From Nonomuraea fuscirosea (GTDB taxonomy: Bacteria; Actinomycetota; Actinomycetes; Streptosporangiales; Streptosporangiaceae), in the NCBI RefSeq assembly GCF_003001935.1, contig NZ_PVNG01000026.1:124001-188000 (forward strand): a stretch of DNA of 64,000 nucleotides, given 5' to 3'. The translations under genes were made by a program, and so were the position numbers. The notes under the pieces were generated by a model, which ran no database searches, had not been told where the DNA came from, and saw only the letters and a program-made list of their open reading frames with translations. Shown piece by piece: positions 50,877 to 59,718 of the stretch (the stretch's first letter is position 1; each line of letters opens with the position of its first letter).

Positions 50877-52516
50877 TTGCCGGCCGGTTTCAGGTGCAGC
50901 AGCACCACGGCCGCGTCGGGCGAGGTGTAGGGCGACGGCATCGCGTACGGGTCCTGCTCGGACGGCCAGCCCACGTACTTGTTCGTCCGGTACTGCGCCC
51001 ACGACGGGCTGTAGAACAGCGGCAGCGTGGGCATCTTCTCCACCATGATCTTGCCCAGGCCCTGGGTGGCCTCCTGCTGCTCGGTCTCGTCCTCGGTGGC
51101 GGCGTACGCGTCGATCAGCTTGTCGGTCTCGGCGTCCTTCCACCGCTGGTAGTTGCCGGTGGCGGCCTCGCCCACGGGCTCGGCCAGCCCGCCGAAGAGC
51201 ATCGAGCGCATCTGGAAGTACGGCGTCGGCCCGGCCGCGGTGGCCCTGATCGACAGGTCGTAGTTGCCCTTGCCGACCTTGGACACCCAGTCCTGGAACG
51301 CCACGCCCCTGGTCTCGACGGTGATGCCGATCTTGGCCAGGTCCTCGCGGATGAGCTGCGCGGCGTTCACCCAGTCGGTGAACGGCGAGGGCACCAGCAG
51401 GGTGAACTTCAGCTGTGCCGGGTCCACGCCCTTGAGCAGCTCCTTGGCCTTCTCGATGTCCATCTTGTAGGAGAGCGCGCGGTATTCGGGCGGGATGTAC
51501 GCCTCCCCACCCGGCATCGGCACGCCGGTCGGATGCGCGACCTTCGTGTACCCCCGCTCGGCCACCCGGACGATCTTGTCCCGGTCGATCGCCAGGCTCA
51601 TGGCCGCGCGCACCTCGGGCTTGGCCAGCACCGGATTGGTCAGGTTCGGCAGCAGCGTCACCACGCCCTCGGGCGGGAAGAAGAACTTGTTCTGCTCCGG
51701 CTTGCCCTGCACGTAGATCTTCTCGATGTCCGGCACGAACGCGCCCGCCCAGTCCACCTCACCCTGCTGCAGCGCCGTCTGGAGGGCGTTGGCCGTGTAC
51801 GCGGGGAAGCGCAGCACCGGCACCTCGGGCTTGCCCGGCTGCCAGTAGGACGGGTTCTTGACCAGCTCGTACAGCTGGGCCGAGAACTTCGACAGCGTGT
51901 ACGGGCCCGTACCGACCGGCTTGGGGTTGGTGAAGGTGGACGGGTCCTTCTCCTTCTCCCACACGTGCTTGGGCACGATGGGCGAGTTGCCGGCGATGTT
52001 GAACAGCTTGGCGTAGGAGGTGTTGCCGAAGTCCACCCGCACCTTGTCGGGCGCCAGCGCCTCGGCTTCCTCGATCTCCAGCGCGTTCCTGTTGAGCTGC
52101 GGATACTTCTTCAGCATCTGGAACGTGAAGGCCACGTCGTCGGCGGTGAACGGCTGCCCGTCTGACCACTTCACGTTCTGCCGCAGCGTGAACGTCACCG
52201 ACTTGCCCTTGTTCGACCACTTGTGGTCCAGCGCCAGCCAGGGCGTGATCTCCCCCGGCTTCAGCTTGTTGAAGTACATGAGGGTCTCGTGGATCATCCC
52301 GCTGGTCCCGAAGTTCACGCCTTCGAGGTGGTACGGGTTGAAGTCCTCCTGGAACGTGCCCGCGTCCACGGCGTGGATCACCAGCGGCGGCGCGTCCGCC
52401 TCGGCGGTGCCACCACCGCCGCCACCGCCGCCGCCGCCCGAGCACCCGGCCAGCACCAGCGCGGCCAGCACCACCGCGACCCGTCCCACCGGCCGTCTCA
52501 TCTCGCGCCGTCTCAT
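50873..52516 (-). CDS. SBP_bac_5 substrate-binding lipoprotein
   Basis: 547 residues. The lipobox LAGC (Cys25) is followed by Ser and a run of ten Gly. The mature domain has NVKWSDGQPFTADDVAFTFQ, PVGTGPYTLSKF and AMSLAIDRDKIVRVA, the SBP_bac_5 signature. Its overall pattern resembles both peptide-binding proteins and the cello-oligosaccharide (CbtA-like) subgroup; I cannot tell which from sequence alone. The ATG overlaps the LmbE-type gene stop (ATGA). The neighbouring deacetylase and acetyltransferase favour an amino-sugar or acetylated ligand, by inference. Confidence 0.9.
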   Translation of the reverse strand: MRRREMRRPVGRVAVVLAALVLAGCSGGGGGGGGGGTAEADAPPLVIHAVDAGTFQEDFNPYHLEGVNFGTSGMIHETLMYFNKLKPGEITPWLALDHKWSNKGKSVTFTLRQNVKWSDGQPFTADDVAFTFQMLKKYPQLNRNALEIEEAEALAPDKVRVDFGNTSYAKLFNIAGNSPIVPKHVWEKEKDPSTFTNPKPVGTGPYTLSKFSAQLYELVKNPSYWQPGKPEVPVLRFPAYTANALQTALQQGEVDWAGAFVPDIEKIYVQGKPEQNKFFFPPEGVVTLLPNLTNPVLAKPEVRAAMSLAIDRDKIVRVAERGYTKVAHPTGVPMPGGEAYIPPEYRALSYKMDIEKAKELLKGVDPAQLKFTLLVPSPFTDWVNAAQLIREDLAKIGITVETRGVAFQDWVSKVGKGNYDLSIRATAAGPTPYFQMRSMLFGGLAEPVGEAATGNYQRWKDAETDKLIDAYAATEDETEQQEATQGLGKIMVEKMPTLPLFYSPSWAQYRTNKYVGWPSEQDPYAMPSPYTSPDAAVVLLHLKPAGK

Positions 52517-53223
52517 GCGGAGGGCCCCTTTCCGAAGTACTTCGTGCGCAGCTGCCGCGACCCCTTCGGGGCGGCGAAGGCCTGGGCGCGGCCGAACCCG
52601 GCCGGCGCACCGCGCACGATCGTCAGCGCGCGGTAGTAGTCCACGTACGGGAAGCCGTAGGTCTCACCCCTGGCGTAGGCGTAGCCGGTGATCGCCTGCG
52701 ACCACAGCTCGTACGCCTCCTCACTCAGCTCGACGAACACGTCGGGCGCGTAGCCCTCGGCGTCCTCCCAGTTGTCGGCGTAGTAGAGCTCGCTCGCCCA
52801 GTAGGCCGGATGCTCGCGCTCCAGCGTCTTCAGGCCGCCGTAGAAGCGGGCGTCCTCGACGATCCGGTGCGTACGCGCGTGGTCCTTGTGGATGGAGGCG
52901 CTCCAGTGCGTCAGGATCACGTCGGGGCGCAGCTCCCTGATGATGTCGCCGACCCGCATCTTGGTCTCGTCGTCCTCGGGCAGCAGGCCGTCCTCGTAGT
53001 CGAGGAACCTGACGCCGGCGCCGATCCGCTCGGCGAACGTCTCGGCCTCCTCGCGCTTCTGCTTGGCGTAGTCGGCCACGGTCATGCGCGGATGGCCGCG
53101 CTCGCCGAGCGTCAGGTGCAGCAGCGTCGCCCGGTCGCCGCGCAGGACGTGCTGGGCGAGCACGGCGCCCGCGGTCAGATCGAGGTCGCCCGCGTGGGCC
53201 CCGATGGCGAGAACGTGTGTCAT
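52513..53223 (-). CDS. LmbE/PIG-L family deacetylase
   Basis: 236 residues. LmbE-type motif GAHAGDLDLTAGAVLAQ (usual AHPDD, here AHAGD) near residues 6-22 and a second, IHKDHARTHRIVED near 123-136, supplying His and Asp ligands. Family members remove N-acetyl groups from GlcNAc-containing compounds (mycothiol precursor, GlcNAc-PI, diacetylchitobiose). The altered first motif, with Ala in place of Pro, suggests a different substrate set. Lies between the GNAT gene and the binding protein gene; both junctions are ATGA overlaps. Confidence 0.85.
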   Translation of the reverse strand: MTHVLAIGAHAGDLDLTAGAVLAQHVLRGDRATLLHLTLGERGHPRMTVADYAKQKREEAETFAERIGAGVRFLDYEDGLLPEDDETKMRVGDIIRELRPDVILTHWSASIHKDHARTHRIVEDARFYGGLKTLEREHPAYWASELYYADNWEDAEGYAPDVFVELSEEAYELWSQAITGYAYARGETYGFPYVDYYRALTIVRGAPAGFGRAQAFAAPKGSRQLRTKYFGKGPSA

Positions 53224-54155
53224 GCGGATCGCCTCATCACGTGGAACTTTCTGGTGATCTCGTAGCCCGCCTTGGCGTAGAGGTGGCCGGCCGGGCTGGT
53301 GGCGCCGGTCCACAGGAACCAGGACGAATGCAGCCCTTCGGCGCGCATCCGGGTCATGGTGAGATGGAGCAGGATCTTCCCGAGGCCGGTGCCGCGCTGG
53401 CCCGGGTCGACGCCGAAGGGGCCGAAGCGCTCGGGGATGCCGCGATAGGCCGCGTACAAGGCGAAGCCGACTATGTGCTCCTTTTTCGCGATCACGATGC
53501 GTTCGGGATCGCGATGCTGCCGGATCGCCTCCCCCCAGTCGGGGTTGAAGGCGTCGGCCGCGAACCGGATCAGCTCGGGCAGCTCACCGACCTCGGGACT
53601 GCGGAAGACGTACCCCTCGCGCTCACGCTCGCGCAGCAGCTCGTGCACCTCGCGCGGCGTCCGGTAGCCGACGAGGGCGCGATCCATGGCGACCGGCGAG
53701 TAGAGCGTCCTGAACCCGAGCTCCTCCAGCAGCCGGTGGCCGTCCGGATAGAGCTCGGCGTCCGCGCCCGGCAGGACGTAGTTGGGGGTGTACGACGAGA
53801 AGTCCACCTTCGTCCGGCCGAGGCGCTCCAGGAACTCCACCGCCTCACCCACCAGCCGCCGCCCCAGCCCGCCGCCGCGGTGCTCGGGGACGACGAAGAA
53901 GAACGGGATCCAGCCGGTGTCCGGCTCCAGGTCGGTGCCCGGCGCTAAGGGGATCAGGCGGCGGACGGCGTACGCGCAGCCCACCACGTCGTCCCCGGCC
54001 ACGGCCACACGCAGGCCCTCGGGGTCGAAGTTGGGGTCGAGCAGCACGCAGTCCCTGAACCAGCCGGCCGTCGTGGGGTCGGCGGGCATGCTGCGGTTCC
54101 AGGCGTCGACCAGCGCGGTCTCATCGCCGGACTGGAAGGGGCGGACGGTGACCAT
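53220..54155 (-). CDS. Tandem GNAT acetyltransferase
   Basis: 311 residues from the ATG at 54155; an in-frame ATG at 54260 would add 35 residues but has no ribosome binding site and runs through the upstream inverted repeat. Two GNAT domains: the first with FFFVVPEHRGGGLGRRLVGEAVEFL (acetyl-CoA loop, about 82-105) and the second with GPFGVDPGQRGTGLGKILLHL near 245-265. Such tandem GNATs acetylate small amines or antibiotics. First gene of the overlapping seven-gene operon; its stop overlaps the LmbE start. Confidence 0.85.
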   Translation of the reverse strand: MVTVRPFQSGDETALVDAWNRSMPADPTTAGWFRDCVLLDPNFDPEGLRVAVAGDDVVGCAYAVRRLIPLAPGTDLEPDTGWIPFFFVVPEHRGGGLGRRLVGEAVEFLERLGRTKVDFSSYTPNYVLPGADAELYPDGHRLLEELGFRTLYSPVAMDRALVGYRTPREVHELLREREREGYVFRSPEVGELPELIRFAADAFNPDWGEAIRQHRDPERIVIAKKEHIVGFALYAAYRGIPERFGPFGVDPGQRGTGLGKILLHLTMTRMRAEGLHSSWFLWTGATSPAGHLYAKAGYEITRKFHVMRRSA

Positions 54156-54238
54156 GAGGGGAGCGGTCCTTTCACCTTTCGGCACTCCCGCCACAGCTTT
54201 CCCACCGTCAACCCCCAGGTCAAGGAGATTTCGGAAGA

Positions 54239-54270
54239 AATTTTCTAACAAGTCGGACATCTAGAAAATT
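54239..54270. promoter_or_regulatory. AT-rich inverted repeat upstream of the GNAT-ABC operon
   Basis: AATTTTCTA (54239-54247) and TAGAAAATT (54262-54270) form a perfect 9-bp inverted repeat with a 14-base spacer in an island of A/T in a GC-rich genome, 84 bp upstream of the operon start. Likely part of the promoter or a regulator site. Confidence 0.55.
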
Positions 54271-54458
54271 GTTTTCGTCTGCGGTATCTATGGATGGTTG
54301 CCCCTGTCCCAGCTCCGCACAAACGCTGTGGCGCACCTCACACCACGCAATCGCACGCCACCGCACGAACCCGGGAATCACCACCCCTCCCAGGGAGTTT
54401 CACCTGATCGACTGACCAAAAGGCCAGCCTCTCGCATAAGCCACACGCGGAGGTCCTC

Positions 54459-54812
54459 ATGAAGGCATGGTCACGCTGGCAGGACTGGGCAACCCTGGTC
54501 GCCGGCCTCTACGCGGCACTCTCCCCGATCTGGGTCGCCGGCGCCTCGGGCGCCGCCCCCTCACTGATCGTGCTGGGCGCCCTCATCGTGCTCACGTCCA
54601 TCGCCGCCCTCGCCGGCCCGGGCGCCGTGGCCACGGAATGGCTCAACGCCCTGTGGGGCGTCCTGCTCTTCATCGCACCGTGGGCCATCACGTACACCCA
54701 GGGCCAGGGGGCGTCGTGGACGTCCTGGGTCATCGGCGTCCTCACGGTCGCCCTGAGCCTGACCGCCCTCCCATCCAGCAGAGCAGCCCACCACCGAGCC
54801 GTCCAACACTGA
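54459..54812 (+). CDS. SPW-repeat membrane protein
   Basis: 117 residues with four hydrophobic segments containing two SPW-type motifs, LYAALSPIWVAG and LLFIAPWAITYT. The family is named for these Ser-Pro-Trp repeats; it has unknown function. Ribosome binding site GGAGG seven bases before the ATG. A perfect terminator follows 11 bp after the stop, so it is monocistronic. Confidence 0.85.
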   Translation: MKAWSRWQDWATLVAGLYAALSPIWVAGASGAAPSLIVLGALIVLTSIAALAGPGAVATEWLNALWGVLLFIAPWAITYTQGQGASWTSWVIGVLTVALSLTALPSSRAAHHRAVQH

Positions 54813-55916
54813 CCCACCCAAAAAGGGCCGGGCCGCATTTGCGGCCCGGCCCTCACCCTTCCCACCCACAACCAGCAACCACCCACCCGGGGCAACCCAA
54901 AGACCCCCACCCCCACGAAGCCGCCCGCACGAGCACACCCGAAGAGCCGCCCTCCACACGCAACCCCCTGAAGAGCTACCACCCACACAGAAGCGCCCGC
55001 CCGCAGACACCCGCACGCAGACACCCGAAGAGTTGCGCTCTGCGGGGCCCCCGAAGAGCTACCCGCCACACGGAGCCGTCCGCACTCAGACACCCGAAGA
55101 GTCACGATCCGCAGGACCCCCAACAGCCACCAGCTACCAGCCACACGAAGCCGTCCACATGGGATGTCCGCATACAGACGCCCGCACAGAGACGCCCGAA
55201 AAGTCGCGGTCCGCAGGGGATCCCCAGCGCCACCACCCAACTGGGAAGCGCCCGCGAGGTCACGCCCGGTCACATCCAGCAGACCAACGCCGCTCCCGCC
55301 CACTCAGCCCTGTCGCCCCAGCCATGCCGACGATGCGCAACAAGCTCATCCACCCACCACCCAGCGCACCCTAACCGGCTACGAGGCCCCGGCCCACAAA
55401 GCGGACCACTGCCCTAACCGACGGCCTGCACCGTCCACCCACTCCAGCCCTACGCCTCCCAACTCCCCTTCCCCGCTCACCGCGCCCACTGTGACGCCCC
55501 CGCAGCCGTCACTCCTTCACGCTGCATCACCCCGACCACCCACCCACCACACCGCCGCAAGCCCCTACCGCCGTCGCTCCCCAACCCATCACCCCGACCT
55601 CCGCTCAACGCGCCCGCGGTGGCACCCCAGGCGTTACTCATACGCCGCTATCCCGGACCTCGCCACCTCACCCGGCTCTGAACCTCCCCAGTCATCACCC
55701 CACGCGGCCACCCACGCCACCACCAGATGACTGACCGCCCACCCTCGATCCCTCCACCGCCTGCCACCCCGGCACCCGCTGTCCACAGGCGACAGCCCCC
55801 GCAGACCCTCGATCCACAGAACCCGATTCGGCCCCATCCAACCCGACCACCGAAGTGCATCCTCATACCCGCACGGCGGCACCACGCCGTCCCATCACGA
55901 CAAGGGAGACACGAGG
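54813..55916. other. Gene-poor C/A-skewed region with degenerate repeats
   Basis: No convincing gene in 1.1 kb. The plus strand is very rich in C and A and poor in G and T, and every long open frame on either strand is low complexity. Between about 54940 and 55230 a degenerate unit recurs, built around CAGACRCCCGAAGAGT followed by a TCCGCAGG-type segment, at about 55025, 55090 and 55185. Frames here have no ribosome binding site or family match. Confidence 0.6.
54824..54853 (+). terminator. Terminator after the SPW protein
   Basis: Perfect 13-bp stem AGGGCCGGGCCGC/GCGGCCCGGCCCT with an ATTT loop. Preceded by AAAA on the left, so it may also stop minus-strand transcripts. Confidence 0.85.
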
Positions 55917-56021
55917 ATGCCCGGAGGCCCGCCCACACTCGGCTTCAGTCTGCTCATCTACGCAGCAGTAGCGCTGATCGCCCTGATCGCGCCCAAGCTG
56001 AGGAGGCGTCGCGACAGATGA
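55917..56021 (+). CDS. 34-residue membrane microprotein
   Basis: Starts ATG after GGGAG about eight bases upstream. The sequence PGGPPTLGFSLLIYAAVALI continues with further hydrophobic residues and ends in a basic tail KLRRRRDR. One membrane helix with positive inside end. Its TGA overlaps the ATG of the glycosyltransferase gene as ATGA, so the two are translated together. A role as a small partner of the transferase is an inference from that coupling. Confidence 0.6.
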   Translation: MPGGPPTLGFSLLIYAAVALIALIAPKLRRRRDR

Positions 56022-57394
56022 GCGCCCAACCCCCGCCCACCACGCCACCCCCGCCCCTACCGACCCCGCAGCTCCCATCAAGCCTGTCCATCCCACCGAC
56101 CTTGCCAACCCCGCAGCCCTTGCCAATCCCCCAGACCATGCCGATCACAGAAACCCAGCCGATCCCGCAGCCGCGGCCGATCCCACAGCCCCGGCCGATC
56201 ACACAGACTCTGCCAACCACCGAGCCATCACCAAACCGACAAACACCAGCGACACAATCCGCACAATCCGCACAACCCGCACAACCTGGTCATCCGGCAC
56301 AAGCCGTACACGCGACAGACCCCGCCGTCGGCGCCGCCCCGCTGACCCTCACCCTCACCGTCATCGTCCCCGCCCACAACGAGGAGCAGGGCCTACCCGC
56401 CACCTTGCGCTCCATCCAGGCCCAGTCGACCCCACCAGAGAAGATCATCGTGGTGGACGACGGCTCGACCGACCGCACAGGCGAGATCGCCGCCTCCTAC
56501 GGCGTCACAGTGCTCCGCCCACCGCACAACCTGGGCAGCAAGGCCAGGGCCCAGAACCACGCGCTCCCCCACTGCGACACCGACCTGATCCTGGCCGTGG
56601 ACGCCGACACCGTCCTCGCCCCCGACTACATCGAGCGCATCAAGCCCGCCTTCGCCGACCCGGCCGTCAACGTGGCGGCGGGCAACGTACAGACGAGGTT
56701 CGCCCGCACACCATGGGAGCGAGGCAGATCCACCGAATACCTCTTCGGCTTCCACTGGCACCGGCCGATCCAGCAACTCGCGAACAGTCCCATGGTCTGC
56801 TCAGGCTGCTGCTCGGCGTTCAGACGCACGACCCTCACCGAATCCGGCGGCTTCCCCGAGCGCACCATCGTCGAGGACATGGACTACACCTGGAGCCAGC
56901 AGGGCGCCGGCCACCGAGCGGTCTACGTCTCCGGCGCCGTCGCCTGGGCCGCCGACCCGGAGAGCCTCACCTACCTCCGCAAGCAGGTCTGGCGCTGGAT
57001 GGCCGGCTTCATGCAGAACGTCCGCCTCCACCTCCCGCGCCTGCTCGTCCACAAGCCCATGCTCGCCACCTGGATCGTCATCGCCCTGCTGGAAATCGTC
57101 CTGGCCCCGCTGTGGTGGGCGACCCCGCTGGTCCTCACCCTGGCGCTGCACGAGCCGCCGACCCGCACGCTCGCCTGGTGGGCGGGCGGCGAACTGCTCC
57201 TCACCGTGCCGATCCTCTTCTACGCGGCCAAACGCCGCCGCCTCCCTGTAGGCAGGGTCCTGCTCAACCTGCCCTTCGTCTACCTCAACAAGGCCGTGAA
57301 CCTCTACTACGCCTGGAAGGCCCTCCTGGTCGAGCTGATCCTCGTACCCCTACACCTGTCCCGAGGCCTGCTCGTCTACGAAAAGGGCCGCTGA
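56018..57394 (+). CDS. Family 2 glycosyltransferase, processive type, with Pro-rich N-terminus
   Basis: 458 residues from the ATG at 56018 (GGAGG eleven bases upstream). The first 110 residues are Pro/Thr/Gln-rich with short repeats (QPIPQPRPIPQPRPITQT). The GT2 domain follows: VIVPAHNEEQG, VVDDGSTDRTG, AVDADT (the DxD), VEDMDYTW and QVWRW, the last being the (Q/R)xxRW motif of processive synthases such as hyaluronan, chitin and poly-GlcNAc synthases. Several helices end the protein. It could make an exopolysaccharide. Neither a deacetylase nor an export partner is next to it. The Pro-rich head is unusual. Confidence 0.85.
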   Translation: MSAQPPPTTPPPPLPTPQLPSSLSIPPTLPTPQPLPIPQTMPITETQPIPQPRPIPQPRPITQTLPTTEPSPNRQTPATQSAQSAQPAQPGHPAQAVHATDPAVGAAPLTLTLTVIVPAHNEEQGLPATLRSIQAQSTPPEKIIVVDDGSTDRTGEIAASYGVTVLRPPHNLGSKARAQNHALPHCDTDLILAVDADTVLAPDYIERIKPAFADPAVNVAAGNVQTRFARTPWERGRSTEYLFGFHWHRPIQQLANSPMVCSGCCSAFRRTTLTESGGFPERTIVEDMDYTWSQQGAGHRAVYVSGAVAWAADPESLTYLRKQVWRWMAGFMQNVRLHLPRLLVHKPMLATWIVIALLEIVLAPLWWATPLVLTLALHEPPTRTLAWWAGGELLLTVPILFYAAKRRRLPVGRVLLNLPFVYLNKAVNLYYAWKALLVELILVPLHLSRGLLVYEKGR

Positions 57395-57481
57395 CCACGT
57401 CTCAGTAGCAGCACAGTTACTCTCAGTAGCCATAGGATGTGGGCTCGTCCAAGCCTCCGCACCACCGAAGGGACGAGCCAC

Positions 57482-57814
57482 ATGATCACTCGCACCGCCA
57501 CCACCGCTCTCGCCGCCCTCACCCTGACCCTGGCGCCATGCTTCCCGGCCGTCGCGGCCACCGGCACGTTCGCCTACAGCTTCCCCGCCTCGTACGGCAC
57601 AGACACCGGCCACCTGCACAACCCGAGGAGCGGCGCGTGCATCGACATCCCTGAGATCCGCTACTCCGACGACAGCGCCCACACCCCACGCAACGACACC
57701 GACTCCACCGCCACCCTCTTCATGGGCCCCGACTGCTCCGGCCCCTACTACTCGCTCCGCCCCGGCGGCAGGGGTTCCGACAGGCTCTTCCTCAGGTCAG
57801 TCGTCTTCTCCTGA
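57482..57814 (+). CDS. Small secreted protein
   Basis: 110 residues. A signal peptide (ITRTATTALAALTLTLAPC to the VAA cut) then a mature domain of about 80 residues with four Cys-like positions (GACID, GPDCSG) and the end LRPGGRGSDRLFLRSVVFS. The pattern resembles small secreted beta-rich actinobacterial proteins, some of which are beta/gamma-crystallin-like or peptidase inhibitors; I do not recognise a specific family. ATG at 57482 with GGGACGAG upstream. Confidence 0.65.
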   Translation: MITRTATTALAALTLTLAPCFPAVAATGTFAYSFPASYGTDTGHLHNPRSGACIDIPEIRYSDDSAHTPRNDTDSTATLFMGPDCSGPYYSLRPGGRGSDRLFLRSVVFS

Positions 57815-57833
57815 CCACCACGAAAACCAGAAA

Positions 57834-57854
57834 GGGCGGGCACCAAGCCCGCCC
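57834..57854 (+). terminator. Terminator after the small secreted protein
   Basis: GGGCGGGC/GCCCGCCC stem with an ACCAA loop, 20 bp after the stop, followed by CCCATCA; a stem without a good T-tract. Confidence 0.55.
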
Positions 57855-58021
57855 CCATCAAAGCAGCAACCCTGAACGAGCTCACCCCACCTCGCCACGC
57901 TTGAATAAAGCTGAGCCCCCACCACCGAGCCCCAATGAACCCCACCTATGAACCCTGTGGCCTCATTCCAGCAATCGCCACACTTGAAAGAGCTGGCCCC
58001 GCCGCTGAGCCCGACAATGAA

Positions 58022-58165
58022 CCCAGCACCGGACCCAGCACTGGACGGGGGATTGCGCCCGGCGCTGGACCGGACGCCGGATCGGGCACTGTGCCCGGCA
58101 TCGGACCGGGCACTGAACCCGGCACCGGACCCGGCATTGTGCCCGGCGCTGAGGGTGCCACTAAG
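58022..58165. repeat. Twelve 12-bp tandem repeats
   Basis: Consecutive degenerate 12-mers close to CCCGGCACTGGA (for example CCCAGCACCGGA, CCCGGCGCTGGA, CCGGGCACTGAA, CCCGGCATTGTG) without spacers. Because the period is a multiple of three, all six frames show four-residue repeats, which makes frames here look coding without being so. Confidence 0.9.
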
Positions 58166-58399
58166 CCGCCACGGGACCTGGCCCTGAACCCTTGACCACC
58201 AAGTGGACGGCGGCATGAGCACACCAGCTCTGCCGACCAACTCGCAGGCAAGGGCGTCACCCCGCTGACGTGACCACCAACCAGGACCGCCATAGCCATC
58301 AGCCTGGATCTCTGGCGGCCACCTTCAGGATGATCCCCATCCGGCCACCCACCCTCGCAAGCGTTCTTCAGCGAGCCCGGATCCGATCTGACGGTCGGA

Positions 58400-58439
58400 G
58401 TGTTTCCGACGGAGAACGGACGGCCTCCATCGGAAACAC
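58400..58439. repeat. 15-bp inverted repeat (hairpin)
   Basis: GTGTTTCCGA at 58400-58409 and TCGGAAACAC at 58430-58439 are perfect arms; with an inner GGAG/CTCC they extend to 15 bp with one mismatch and a 10-base loop. No adjacent gene explains it. Confidence 0.8.
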
Positions 58440-59041
58440 CCCACCTCACTTGTCCGTCGGCAGACTGGTCACCTTCACCGGCTTCACCCTGCAAATCCTG
58501 ACAGACATGACACACTCCCCATTCTTGTTTCCAACTGCGCACACGCCTTGCCATGGGGTGAGGACGCCCGTCGCGTCGCGGCAACCATGCGACGTGATCC
58601 CATGGCGCTGAATCCGGCCCTGCGTCCTTGCTGCTCACAGCAGACACCGCCGACCAGCACTCATCGAACCGAGAAAAGCGCAGGCCAATGAATCGGCACT
58701 CTCCGCGCAGAGGCCATCCTGTTTCCCACGCCCGTCCCCGCCCCCAGAGGGAGATTAATGTCAGGCCGCCGACGGCAATATCCAGTGAACGTCCGATCGA
58801 TTGCGTTTTATGGATACAGGTATTGCGGCGAAACTGACCGCCGACAACGAACACGCCCGGACAGCCACAGATAGCGGCGTCGAAGCCGTCCCGTCCAGAT
58901 GAGCACGAGTGCCGTCCAGACGGGCACAAGGTACGGCGCCGTCCAGGTGAGCACCAGACCCGACCCCGTCCAGCCGGGCATCAGGCCCAGCACCATCCAG
59001 ATAGGCACGGGGCGTGGTGCCGACGGCCCAGCGCCACGCAG

Positions 59042-59200
59042 ACGCGCACGAGGCCCGGCGCCGTCCAGACGGCACGAGGTGTGACCACGAGGCCCGGCTC
59101 CATCCAGACGGGCACGAGGTGTGACCACGAGGCCCGGCGCCGTCCAGACGGGCACGGGGTGTGACCACGAGGCCCGGCGCCGTCCAGACGGGCACGGGGT
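59042..59200. repeat. Four 40-bp tandem repeats
   Basis: The units 59121-59160 and 59161-59200 are identical for all 40 bases; 59081-59120 differs at a few bases, and 59042-59080 lacks one base and differs more. Each carries CCGTCCAGACGGGCACG or a close variant. More degenerate units extend upstream to about 58890. The exact adjacent copies imply recent expansion. Confidence 0.92.
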
Positions 59201-59682
59201 GTGACGCCGACGGCCCAGCGCCGGAACAGCTACCCCAGGGTGCCGGCTGCCCGCCGTACCAGAGGAGGGCGGAACCAACAGCAGGCCCGACTTCGGCCCG
59301 CCCTTCGCTTCCGCCGCTGCAGCACATCCAGGGCTGTGAGAGGCAGCGTGCGAGCCTGGGCCCCACCCTCCGCAGCTTCTCTACGCGCGGTCCTCGCGGA
59401 GCGGCCTGGGCGACGGTGAGCGTCCGGCGTCGAAGCCCACGTCGCACACCCGCAGGACGGTCAGCCAGCGCAGCCCAGCGGAGGGCACACCAGCGCGACA
59501 TTCGCCGATGCCCGTGTCTTGATCGGCATCGCCGACTTACCGGATCCGCAGGCCGACGATCGCGTCGACCGCCCAGGCCCCCTCTCGGGACCCGCTGGCA
59601 CACCGTGACCCCGGGGGCCGCGAACGCGGACAACTACCAACGCTCAAGCCCATTCGAGGCCCCATACGTCCTCGAACAAACA

Positions 59683-59718
59683 GAACCGCCCCTGCCCGTC
59701 ACCAGGCAGAGGCGGTTC
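59683..59718 (-). terminator. Terminator of tRNA-Ala copy 2
   Basis: Hairpin with arms GAACCGCC/GGCGGTTC and inner CTGCC/GGCAG (one mismatch), just past the tRNA 3' end on the minus strand; the minus strand continues with a T-rich tract (TGTTTGTTCG). Confidence 0.7.

Noticed and set aside
54509-55303. 264-residue minus-strand frame
   Set aside because: It overlaps the SPW gene and its terminator on the other strand and is built from degenerate repeats.
55727-56017. N-terminal extension of the glycosyltransferase
   Set aside because: The ATG at 56018 has a good ribosome binding site and overlaps the microprotein stop; the extension is Pro-rich and continues the noncoding C/A skew.
57946-58929. 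327-residue minus-strand frame
   Set aside because: Its C-terminal third is the 12-bp array translated; the rest has no family pattern and no good start.
59042-59200. Possible CRISPR array
   Set aside because: The 40-bp units are contiguous with no unique spacers, and no cas genes are present.
58761-59633. 290-residue minus-strand frame
   Set aside because: Composed of the 40-bp array and basic low-complexity sequence; no start signal.
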